The position numbers were made by a program, and so were the translations under genes. The notes under the pieces are model-generated. The model did no database searches. It worked only from the letters and a program-made list of their open reading frames with translations, and was not told the DNA's origin. This document shows, piece by piece, positions 1-5,565 of a stretch of 5,565 bases of DNA. Position 1 is the stretch's first letter. Each line of letters opens with the position of its first letter. Source of the stretch: Desulfobacteraceae bacterium (GTDB taxonomy: Bacteria > Desulfobacterota > DSM-4660 > Desulfatiglandales > B25-G16); NCBI GenBank assembly GCA_030669265.1, contig DAOVDY010000064.1:1-5565 (forward strand). Reading direction: 5' to 3'.

Positions 1-158
1 TTGGTGGCTGAATAGTTACGGTGAAAGAAATATAGTAGAAATGTTTTTTCAAGTCAATTGAGAGTGATAAACTTTTGCTTGCATGAAGGACAGTTTTTTT
101 GGTTATTAGTATGTGAATGAGAGGAAGAGTTTTTTGGAGGAATGTTTTTAAAAAAAAT

Positions 159-164
159 AAGGAG
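159..164 (+). promoter_or_regulatory. Shine-Dalgarno of the SDR gene
   Basis: AAGGAG lies six bases before the ATG at 171. It decides the start in favour of 171 over the in-frame ATG at 117. Upstream (1-158) is AT-rich; TTGAGA at 58-63 resembles a -35 box but has no convincing -10 box at the right distance, so no promoter is called. Confidence 0.8.
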
Positions 165-170
165 AACAAA

Positions 171-935
171 ATGGCAGAAAAAAACATTGATTTATCAGGG
201 AAGGTGGCTTTGGTGACAGGAGGTAGCAGAGGTCTTGGTAAAGATATTGCTTTAGAAATGGCCCAAAAGGGTGCGGAGGTCGTCATTTGCGGGAGAAAAA
301 AGGAAAATCTGGATACGACTGTAGAAGAATTCCACAGACGTGGCCTTAATCTGATGGCCGAATGTGACAACATAGGCAAATCAGACCAGGTAAAGGCACT
401 CATACAAGCCGTAGATGCGCAGTTTGGAAGGCTCGATATCCTTATAAATAATGTGGGTATGAATATCTTAACCCCTTCTGTGGTGGAGGCTGATGAGGGG
501 TTATGGGATAAAATTCTCGAGACAAATCTAAAGGGCCCTTTTCTTGTCGGTAGCCATGCTTCCAAGCTAATGAAAAAGACAGGAGGTGGAAAGATAGTTA
601 ATATCTCTTCTATTGCGGCTCGGAAGGCGAGCAGGGGTATGGGGATATACTGTGTAGCCAAGGCTGGAGTTGAGATGTTGACCAGGGTTTTGGCAGTTGA
701 GCTGGCTTCAGAGCATATAAATGTAAATGCAGTTGCTCCAGGAATGGTAAGAACCAGGTTCAGTCAACCTTTCTGGAGTGACGAAAGTCTTTTAAAGGAG
801 ATTGTGCGAACAATTCCTATGGGCAGAATTGCAGAAACAGGTGATGTGGTAGGTGCTGTTATGTTTCTTGCCTCAGACCTTTCTGATTTTATCACAGGAG
901 AGGTTATTACCGTGGATGGGGGATCAATGGCTTAA
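171..935 (+). CDS. SDR family NAD(P)-dependent oxidoreductase (FabG-like classical SDR)
   Basis: This is a complete classical short-chain dehydrogenase/reductase of 254 residues, the usual family length (about 250). It is a soluble cytoplasmic enzyme that would interconvert an alcohol and a ketone using a nicotinamide cofactor. Visible motifs, numbered from the ATG at 171, are the Rossmann glycine motif TGGSRGLG (16-23), NNVG (93-96, a variant of NNAG), Asn119, Ser147, Tyr160 and Lys164 (YCVAK). The last four form the full catalytic tetrad with the same spacing as FabG. The C-terminal ITGEVITVDGG segment (241-251) is typical. Arg20 in the glycine loop and Arg42 after the second strand favour NADP(H). 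An in-frame ATG at 117 would add 18 Lys/Arg-rich residues unlike the family; the ATG at 171 has AAGGAG six bases upstream and the SDR fold begins just after it. The substrate cannot be read from sequence: 3-oxoacyl-ACP reductase, gluconate 5-dehydrogenase-like and other sugar or polyol activities are all possible. The gene stands alone on its strand and is convergent with the small genes to its right. Confidence 0.96.
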   Translation: MAEKNIDLSGKVALVTGGSRGLGKDIALEMAQKGAEVVICGRKKENLDTTVEEFHRRGLNLMAECDNIGKSDQVKALIQAVDAQFGRLDILINNVGMNILTPSVVEADEGLWDKILETNLKGPFLVGSHASKLMKKTGGGKIVNISSIAARKASRGMGIYCVAKAGVEMLTRVLAVELASEHINVNAVAPGMVRTRFSQPFWSDESLLKEIVRTIPMGRIAETGDVVGAVMFLASDLSDFITGEVITVDGGSMA

Positions 936-947
936 TTTTATACGTAA

Positions 948-964
948 AATGGGCCTTGCCCATT
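948..964. terminator. Hairpin between convergent genes, possible bidirectional terminator
   Basis: AATGGGC and GCCCATT form a perfect 7-bp stem around the triloop CTT. It begins 12 bases after the SDR stop codon and ends 20 bases beyond the stop of the convergent - strand ORF at 985. Neither side has a full T-tract: on the + strand the stem is followed by GATTGAATAA, and on the - strand a run of four Ts overlaps the stem end. Position between two convergent genes supports a terminator role; the weak T-tracts argue for modest efficiency. An overlapping AT-rich palindrome (935-950, arms ATTTTA/TAAAAT) would compete with it. Confidence 0.5.
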
Positions 965-984
965 GATTGAATAATCTGCAGGCC

Positions 985-1146
985 TTACACTTTGCGCCCC
1001 AGCAATGCGTAGTATAAAAATTTTTTTTCAGCAGTTTTATAATCTGTCTTTGAGTAATACCTTAGATTCTCTGGAGTTTGAAATAGTTTCTTATACCTCT
1101 TTACGAGTAGCTGTATACCGGTGCTTTCTTTTACATCTTTTTTCAT
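985..1146 (-). CDS. Small conserved-looking hypothetical protein (53 aa)
   Basis: This short ORF starts at an ATG (1146-1144) and ends at TAA (987-985). It encodes 53 residues rich in Lys and Tyr with no signal peptide or membrane segment. The N-terminus is charged, followed by an amphipathic stretch (LLVKRYKKLF, 13-22), a PENLRYYS motif (25-32) and DYKTAEKKFLYYALLGRKV (35-53). This helix-turn-helix-like pattern of basic and aromatic residues reads like a real small protein rather than chance translation. The start is constrained by an in-frame TAG three codons upstream of the ATG. No strong Shine-Dalgarno precedes it, which is the main weakness. It follows the 54-residue ORF on the same strand with a 39-base gap, so the two are probably co-transcribed, and the hairpin at 948-964 lies just downstream. 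The function is unknown. A basic, possibly nucleic-acid- or protein-binding role would be a guess from composition only. Codons for E40-K41-K42 create a run of eight As followed by TTTTT, a possible slippage site. Confidence 0.6.
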   Translation of the reverse strand: MKKDVKESTGIQLLVKRYKKLFQTPENLRYYSKTDYKTAEKKFLYYALLGRKV

Positions 1147-1185
1147 GATTATCTACAATGCATTGGTTGGTAGGTAAAGTCCAGC

Positions 1186-1350
1186 TTACCTGAGTATGGT
1201 TTCTTTCCCTAAAAAGTGCCGAAATACAGAACGTTCATAAATTCGGCACAGAAACATAGCTGTGCCTTTTGCAATTCCTATATCCCGTAAGCGACAATAG
1301 ATATGCAAAGGATTCATATAATGCTTAATGCCTGCTCCCATAATGAACAT
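1186..1350 (-). CDS. Small hypothetical protein (54 aa)
   Basis: This ORF runs from an ATG (1350-1348) to TAA (1188-1186) and encodes 54 residues. The sequence AAGGAG (1359-1354) lies three bases before this ATG and twelve before a second in-frame ATG at 1341, so the exact start is ambiguous; 51 residues is the alternative. The centre carries MNPLHIYCRLRDIGIAKG (12-29) and AMFLCRIYERSVFRHFLG (31-48), two probable short helices separated by a Gly-containing turn, with Cys19 and Cys35. The product is basic, with neither a signal peptide nor a clear membrane segment. The composition and spacing look protein-like, but I cannot assign a family or function. It is the upstream member of a likely two-gene - strand unit with the ORF ending at 985. 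No promoter could be recognised confidently in the AT-rich 90 bases upstream. Confidence 0.6.
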   Translation of the reverse strand: MFIMGAGIKHYMNPLHIYCRLRDIGIAKGTAMFLCRIYERSVFRHFLGKETILR

Positions 1351-1353
1351 TCA

Positions 1354-1359
1354 CTCCTT
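1354..1359 (-). promoter_or_regulatory. Shine-Dalgarno of the 54-aa small ORF
   Basis: AAGGAG (read on the - strand) precedes two in-frame ATGs at distances of three and twelve bases. Neither spacing is ideal, but a strong ribosome binding site directly in front of an open small frame is the best evidence that this ORF is translated. Confidence 0.55.
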
Positions 1360-1410
1360 ATTAATTTAGGTAAAAAGAAACGAAGACTTATCGTGGACAA
1401 TTATGGCCAT

Positions 1411-1578
1411 CTAATGTAGTGCTTTCCAAGATGCTGTTATTATCGCAGGTGTAAATCCTTTCTTTCTATATTGCATGAAGATACCCTGCAAAAAAGATGC
1501 ACACACATCCGAGAAGCCTTTTAAGTGCCACCTCAAACTCCCTTTATAAAGATATAACCATTGGAGGCCTTGGGCCAT
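1411..1578 (-). CDS. Doubtful small ORF (55 aa)
   Basis: An open frame of 55 residues runs from an ATG at 1578 to TAG at 1413-1411, collinear with and 60 bases upstream of the 54-aa small ORF. It is rich in Trp, Leu, Phe and Tyr, ending in KKGFTPAIITASWKALH. No Shine-Dalgarno precedes the ATG or the adjacent in-frame GTG, and an in-frame TAA lies six codons upstream of the ATG. The left arm of the foldback repeat (1521-1532) is inside the frame and encodes part of its LRWHLK segment. It may be a decayed gene fragment, a leader peptide or a chance frame; I see no family resemblance. Confidence 0.2.
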   Translation of the reverse strand: MAQGLQWLYLYKGSLRWHLKGFSDVCASFLQGIFMQYRKKGFTPAIITASWKALH

Positions 1579-1621
1579 CACGTGGTTTATTATTTAGGTG
1601 TTGAAGTTGGGTGGCACTTAA
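1521..1621. repeat. 101-bp foldback with 12-bp perfect inverted arms (MITE-like)
   Basis: TTAAGTGCCACC at 1521-1532 is the exact reverse complement of GGTGGCACTTAA at 1610-1621. The complementarity continues imperfectly inward (CAA plus CT after a one-base offset). A second, inner pair AACCA (1556-1560) and TGGTT (1583-1587) is nested almost symmetrically, with 23 and 22 bases between inner and outer arms. Both ends are TTAA. The layout suits a small non-autonomous transposable element or a REP-like foldback; a structured RNA is the alternative. A heptamer GCACTTA recurs just outside the right arm (1614-1620 and 1625-1631). There is no transposase and no second copy in this window. Confidence 0.5.
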
Positions 1622-1883
1622 TAAGCACTTACATTTACTATTATGCTAAAATCATGCCACATTGTTAGGTTAAAAAAATTGTATTAAATTTCACATAGTT
1701 AGCTGATCATTGACTAAAAACAGTTTTGAAAATGGTAAAAAAGTACAAGGTTATAGGAAAATTAGTTCCACTTTTTGGTGAATTTTACACATTTTTATCG
1801 GTGGAAGCAGAAGGAAAATAAAAAGAACCTGGTATGCGCTGATAAAAAGAGGAAGGTTAAAAGCCTATGACTGTTTCTCCAAA

Positions 1884-4800
1884 CTATTCGCTAACCCTGA
1901 GCACTACTTCTTCTTCCTGTAACTGTATGATTTTATCGATTTCATCGCGCAGAGCCGGATAATCCTCAACGGAAATGCGCTCACAAAAACTGGAAAACGA
2001 TTGCGTTACCTTTACTTTTCCCTTTTTTGTGAAAAAGTTGCGTTTAAGGGAAAGACAGTCAGTGCTGACCGCTTTTGAATCGGGTGTCTGCTTTACCTCG
2101 ACCCCTTCCGCAAGGATGAAATCTATCTCAAGATACTGAGTGCACGGCATACCAAGCACAAGCGGGTGGTTTCGTTTTACAAGAGAGAAGAGATGTTTTG
2201 GATGCCAATCTTTTGGTATTCTAAACCGTAGTTCATCCCCTTCACGGCGCATAAATGTTGGCACATCAAAACTAATTTTAATCTTTGAAGGACGCGTGAC
2301 ATCAACTACCTCGACAGTTTGATAATTGACCATTTTTGCCCCGGGCATAAAGTTGCTTAGGATGCCCTGTAGGAATTGAACGAAATTTTCTTTATTTCGG
2401 GCGATTCTGCGAATTACCGCTCCGTTACGACCCTCGGCGGTAATTACAACTTCAGCATTACAGTTCCCGTTTTTCACAATATTCATCACAATCTGCTTTT
2501 TCAAATAATCCATTTCTGCCGCCTGAAAGGGAACCTGTTTCCACGCATACCCACCTTTTAAATCCAAGATAAATGCCCACGTACCCTGATTATCCTGCCG
2601 TAAATGACCTACATCCAGTGCATCGACTGTAGGATCGAAAAATCGCCCCTTTTCAAGGCCCGGCTGGGGTGGAATATATACAATGACGTGATTAAATTGC
2701 TGCATCGGCACTTCTTGCCTTATTTGACCAAAATGGCGAGAGCGTATTAGTGCGAATTGGGCCTCAATTCCTCCGAGTCGTGCGAGTGTGATAAACAATA
2801 CTGCCTTGTCTTTACAATCTCCATATCGGCGTGCGAGTACAACCGGTGCTGCATGGGGCTTCACTCCTGTAATAATATGTTCATAGTCTTTCTGGTAGCG
2901 TATTTCAGTCATGAGGTATGCTTGTATGCGCTGCAGTTTTTCTATTGATGTGTCAGCATTTTCAAAAAGTGTTTTTGCCAATTGGACGATTTCTGGACTC
3001 TCACGGAAAACGTTTTGCAAAAGGGCCTCTTCCCACTTATGAAAGAGACCCCAGGTTGGGACTGTACTGATTTTTAATACCCATGCGATGTCGCTGATAT
3101 GCGGTGCTCTGCTTTCAGGTATAAGTACCGGAGCTTCGGAAATACTCCATGCTATACGGGTAAAAGTTCCCTTTTTATGTGTCTGCCTTTTGATATCTCC
3201 CCTTGTAAATTCTAATATTTTTGTATCTTCAGGTATCCATATAACAAATCGGGAATTGAATATTTGAGTCTTATATTGTTGAAACCACCAGGTATTTGCG
3301 TAATATTGCACAAGGTATTTGTTCGGCGGGGCGTCATGGCGGAATTGGACGACCACCGTTGAACCAATTTCCATTTTTCTAAACCGGATTACCTGTCCTC
3401 GAATAGAAGAGGCTTCCAATCTTTTCCCCTTTGAATCAACAGAATAGGCTCGCAATATTCTGGAGCGACCGCTTTTGGGCAGGGTGTATTTGGTCATTTG
3501 GTCACGCCCGGACTTGTTTAAGATATGAGTGACGGCGGTAATTACATTAACACTGCTTCCATCTCTTTTCAGTTCAGTTACCATATCATCAAGCAATAGT
3601 GCTGTGTCTGCGCCACTGTGAAACCGAATATTACTACGGGAGGCTACTGCATTTGTAATAGTCTCCTGATCAGGGACATCACTTGTCCAGGGTCCTGAAA
3701 CCGGAGGCGCAATAAAATCCAGCCGATTTGCCAACCGTTCATTGTCTGGATCCCGATCAAGAGCTTTTTGCCAGAAGCGTATGGCCTTGTCTCTATCTCC
3801 ATATAGGTAAGCCTGCTCGGCATATAGACGGTATCCATCAGGTGCTGTAGGTGCCATTTCAATAAGTTTTAGAAATGCTTCTTCGGCCCCGGGGCGATCA
3901 TTGGATTGACGTCGAATTTCCCCCAGTTGCCTCCAGGAAGATCTGCGGTGAGGCCATGAATTTGTGAGTTGCTTTGCATAATGCTCAGCCCACGTATAGT
4001 CTTGTTTACTGCGAGAGATTCTAAAACCTGCCTGCAATACCAGGCGGTCATTAGGGAGATGAGAAAGCAGTTGGTGATAAATGGCTTGTGCAGATTTCTG
4101 ATAGCCGAGACTTTCAAGTGCATTGGCCAGCTGCAATTGCACAGCAGGCCAATCCGGCCAGCGCTCTGATATTATCTTCAAGGCATTGAGACGGTCCTCT
4201 TTCCATTTATCCTGTTTATAAATATTTGCAAGGCTTTTCCAGGCGGTTGGCCGATTTGGATGAGCGGTGGTCGTATTAAAGAGCAGTTTTCTTGCTTTTT
4301 GGGTAAGATTATTCTGATGCCAGAAACGTGCCTGTTTGTTAGAAATCTGAATGAGCTGGTCTCCAGCCTCTTGAACAAGCGCACCGAGCAAGTCAGCGGT
4401 ACGGCCATGTTCGGCATTATCCCACAATGTAAAGGATAACAGAAAGCGTCCCGGAAGGCTTTTGGGAAATGTATTGGTAAAACTTTCTGCCAATTTCACT
4501 GCTGAAATTTTCAGGCCCAATAATCTCGCAGATCTGATCAATAAAAATTGTCTGCGGATTTCATTTTGAATCTTGGAGGTAAATCGAGCCGGTAAAATAT
4601 CAGGTGTCAATGGCCTCATAATTTTTAATGCATTGGTTGGACAGGGTGTGTCAGCAGGAAGGGATTTCAAGCTGTGTGGGTCAACAGGCATTCCCCCCGG
4701 TTTGGTTATGCGTGCACGTAGTTGCCAGCTACCTTTATCCTGAGCGCTTTTAATGAGGATACGATTTACCCCAGAGCGGAGTACAACAGGAATGACAATG

Positions 4801-5565
4801 CCGTCAAATGCCCAGCGGCTAATATGGCGGTTCTCAAAGACAAGGATGTTGTTTACCCAAACCTTTATGGCATCGGTTGAAGATAGGCGAAGCTCGTACG
4901 GGCCTTCTTTTGTTGTGCGTATGACCGATGCCAGATAAGCAACAGCCCAGACATTTGGATGGAGGAGCTCTTTTAAATTTATTGCGTTGGTTGAGAGAGC
5001 TGTTGGATACCGTGTACGCCAGCCGATCTCAACCAGTTGCCCTTGATAGGTTTTATCCAGGTCAATTTCCTGTTCTGGTGGATAGGAGATATCAAAGCCT
5101 TTGTTCTGATCGTTGTCCCATGTCCCAATCAAAGATAGAGGGATGTTCCACCCGTTCATCGCGGTTGTTTCTTGCATATGTTTTATCTCGCCACGTACGA
5201 ACAAGGAAATTCCCAAAATATAGGCTGCCAGAGACTTTACCTCTGGATCAGAATGGTTTTGTAAGACCTCGCAGAGATGCTCCATTCTCATACGTTCTTT
5301 AAGAGTCAAGGACATCTTGGAAAGCCAGTGAAGATGTAAGAGCGGCGTATCATTGTCTGGATCCAGCAGGGAAGCAAAAAGGTGTGTAAATCGATCTGAA
5401 CGTCGATCTTCCAGATATGCAAGGCTGGCTGCAATTTCATGGTAGAGAGCTGTATCTGGACCGGCTTTTCGGGCTGCTTCAACAGCAGTTCGCATTCTGG
5501 CTACATCAGGGGCAGTATAATATGCCACCGCTGCTTTTATAAGCGTATCAGATTCCCTGGGAGGA
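1884..5565 (-). CDS. Large DUF3857 / transglutaminase-like protein with TPR repeats (5' end beyond window)
   Basis: Residue numbers count from the GTG at 5528, although the frame stays open for 12 more codons to the window edge, so the N-terminus is missing. At least 1226 residues are visible. Domains in order are: a helical segment (about 10-120); a beta-rich PA14/sugar-binding-like domain (about 125-285) with WDNDQNKGFD, YPPEQEIDL and KVWVNN motifs; TPR-type helical repeats (about 405-610), clearest at AEQAYLYGDRDKAIRFWQKAL; DUF3857 (about 635-810); a transglutaminase-like core (about 860-970); and a beta-rich C-terminal tail ending in a helix (DYPALRDEIDKII). The catalytic triad appears intact: Cys905 in RYGDCKDKA, His947 in FNHVIVYI and Asp965 in FFDPTVD. 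Members of this family are usually exported, and their reaction is uncharacterised: a cysteine peptidase-like or amide-transfer chemistry is inferred from the fold. TPRs and the sugar-binding-like domain suggest protein or glycan binding at the cell envelope. A signal peptide cannot be checked here. No frameshift is seen. Confidence 0.9.
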   Translation of the reverse strand, partial: PPRESDTLIKAAVAYYTAPDVARMRTAVEAARKAGPDTALYHEIAASLAYLEDRRSDRFTHLFASLLDPDNDTPLLHLHWLSKMSLTLKERMRMEHLCEVLQNHSDPEVKSLAAYILGISLFVRGEIKHMQETTAMNGWNIPLSLIGTWDNDQNKGFDISYPPEQEIDLDKTYQGQLVEIGWRTRYPTALSTNAINLKELLHPNVWAVAYLASVIRTTKEGPYELRLSSTDAIKVWVNNILVFENRHISRWAFDGIVIPVVLRSGVNRILIKSAQDKGSWQLRARITKPGGMPVDPHSLKSLPADTPCPTNALKIMRPLTPDILPARFTSKIQNEIRRQFLLIRSARLLGLKISAVKLAESFTNTFPKSLPGRFLLSFTLWDNAEHGRTADLLGALVQEAGDQLIQISNKQARFWHQNNLTQKARKLLFNTTTAHPNRPTAWKSLANIYKQDKWKEDRLNALKIISERWPDWPAVQLQLANALESLGYQKSAQAIYHQLLSHLPNDRLVLQAGFRISRSKQDYTWAEHYAKQLTNSWPHRRSSWRQLGEIRRQSNDRPGAEEAFLKLIEMAPTAPDGYRLYAEQAYLYGDRDKAIRFWQKALDRDPDNERLANRLDFIAPPVSGPWTSDVPDQETITNAVASRSNIRFHSGADTALLLDDMVTELKRDGSSVNVITAVTHILNKSGRDQMTKYTLPKSGRSRILRAYSVDSKGKRLEASSIRGQVIRFRKMEIGSTVVVQFRHDAPPNKYLVQYYANTWWFQQYKTQIFNSRFVIWIPEDTKILEFTRGDIKRQTHKKGTFTRIAWSISEAPVLIPESRAPHISDIAWVLKISTVPTWGLFHKWEEALLQNVFRESPEIVQLAKTLFENADTSIEKLQRIQAYLMTEIRYQKDYEHIITGVKPHAAPVVLARRYGDCKDKAVLFITLARLGGIEAQFALIRSRHFGQIRQEVPMQQFNHVIVYIPPQPGLEKGRFFDPTVDALDVGHLRQDNQGTWAFILDLKGGYAWKQVPFQAAEMDYLKKQIVMNIVKNGNCNAEVVITAEGRNGAVIRRIARNKENFVQFLQGILSNFMPGAKMVNYQTVEVVDVTRPSKIKISFDVPTFMRREGDELRFRIPKDWHPKHLFSLVKRNHPLVLGMPCTQYLEIDFILAEGVEVKQTPDSKAVSTDCLSLKRNFFTKKGKVKVTQSFSSFCERISVEDYPALRDEIDKIIQLQEEEVVLRVSE

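Larger units (their letters stand above)
1351..1883. other. Intergenic stretch between the large gene and the small ORFs
   Basis: Apart from the doubtful ORF at 1411-1578 and the foldback at 1521-1621, I see no convincing gene here. The part from about 1622 to 1883 is AT-rich and lies downstream of the large - strand gene. A weak terminator-like arrangement for that gene is visible: AACCT/AGGTT arms (1826-1830 with 1854-1858) with a long 23-base loop, followed on the - strand by CTTTTTATTTT. The stem is only five pairs, so it is not called separately. No tRNA, CRISPR array or recognisable riboswitch was found. Confidence 0.5.

Noticed and set aside
2..61. Open frame entering from the left edge and ending at TGA (59-61), possible tail of an upstream gene
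   Set aside because: Only 19 codons in AT-rich DNA; this length is expected by chance and nothing recognisable is encoded.
117..170. In-frame upstream extension of the SDR gene from the ATG at 117
   Set aside because: It would add a basic 18-residue leader not typical of SDRs; the strong ribosome binding site at 159-164 supports the start at 171.
1157..1170. 14-base direct repeat AATGCATTGGTTGG, also at 4627-4640
   Set aside because: Two copies 3.5 kb apart, one in a coding region with good protein sense; roughly what chance could give in a window of this size, and no flanking similarity.
1732..1821. 29-codon + strand ORF starting MVKKYKVIGKLV
   Set aside because: Protein-like to the eye, but with no Shine-Dalgarno, very short, and in low-complexity AT-rich DNA downstream of the large gene; cannot be supported.
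4928..5302. 124-codon + strand open frame opposite the large gene
   Set aside because: Antisense shadow of a well-supported coding region with clear domain content; no ribosome binding site or recognisable motifs.

Overview
The window looks like a chromosomal segment of a Gram-negative bacterium with moderate-to-low GC. It carries one complete dehydrogenase gene on the + strand, one very large multidomain gene on the - strand that runs off the right edge, and about 950 bases between them holding small genes and a foldback repeat. The large protein joins a sugar-binding-like beta domain, TPR repeats, DUF3857 and a transglutaminase-like core. From general knowledge, such proteins occur in planctomycetes (including anammox lineages) and in the former deltaproteobacteria. 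That lineage guess is inference; no rRNA or marker gene is present to settle it.

Layout: (1) Positions 171-935 (+) encode a 254-residue classical short-chain dehydrogenase/reductase with an intact Asn-Ser-Tyr-Lys tetrad and NADP(H)-type basic residues, preceded by a good Shine-Dalgarno. (2) A 7-bp perfect hairpin at 948-964 sits between this gene and a convergent pair of small - strand genes, so it may serve both. (3) Positions 985-1350 (-) contain two consecutive small ORFs of 53 and 54 residues that read like real proteins; the upstream one has a Shine-Dalgarno. Neither can be named. (4) Positions 1351-1883 hold a third, doubtful small ORF (1411-1578, -), a 101-bp foldback with 12-bp perfect arms ending in TTAA (1521-1621), and AT-rich DNA. 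(5) From 1884 to the right edge (-) lies the large gene. Its frame stays open past the GTG at 5528 to the window end, so the true start lies outside.

The genes do not form an evident pathway. The dehydrogenase is convergent with everything else. The large gene and the small ORFs share a strand but are separated by more than 500 bases, so they are probably transcribed independently. The most promising unexplained material is the pair of small ORFs and the foldback element beside them.
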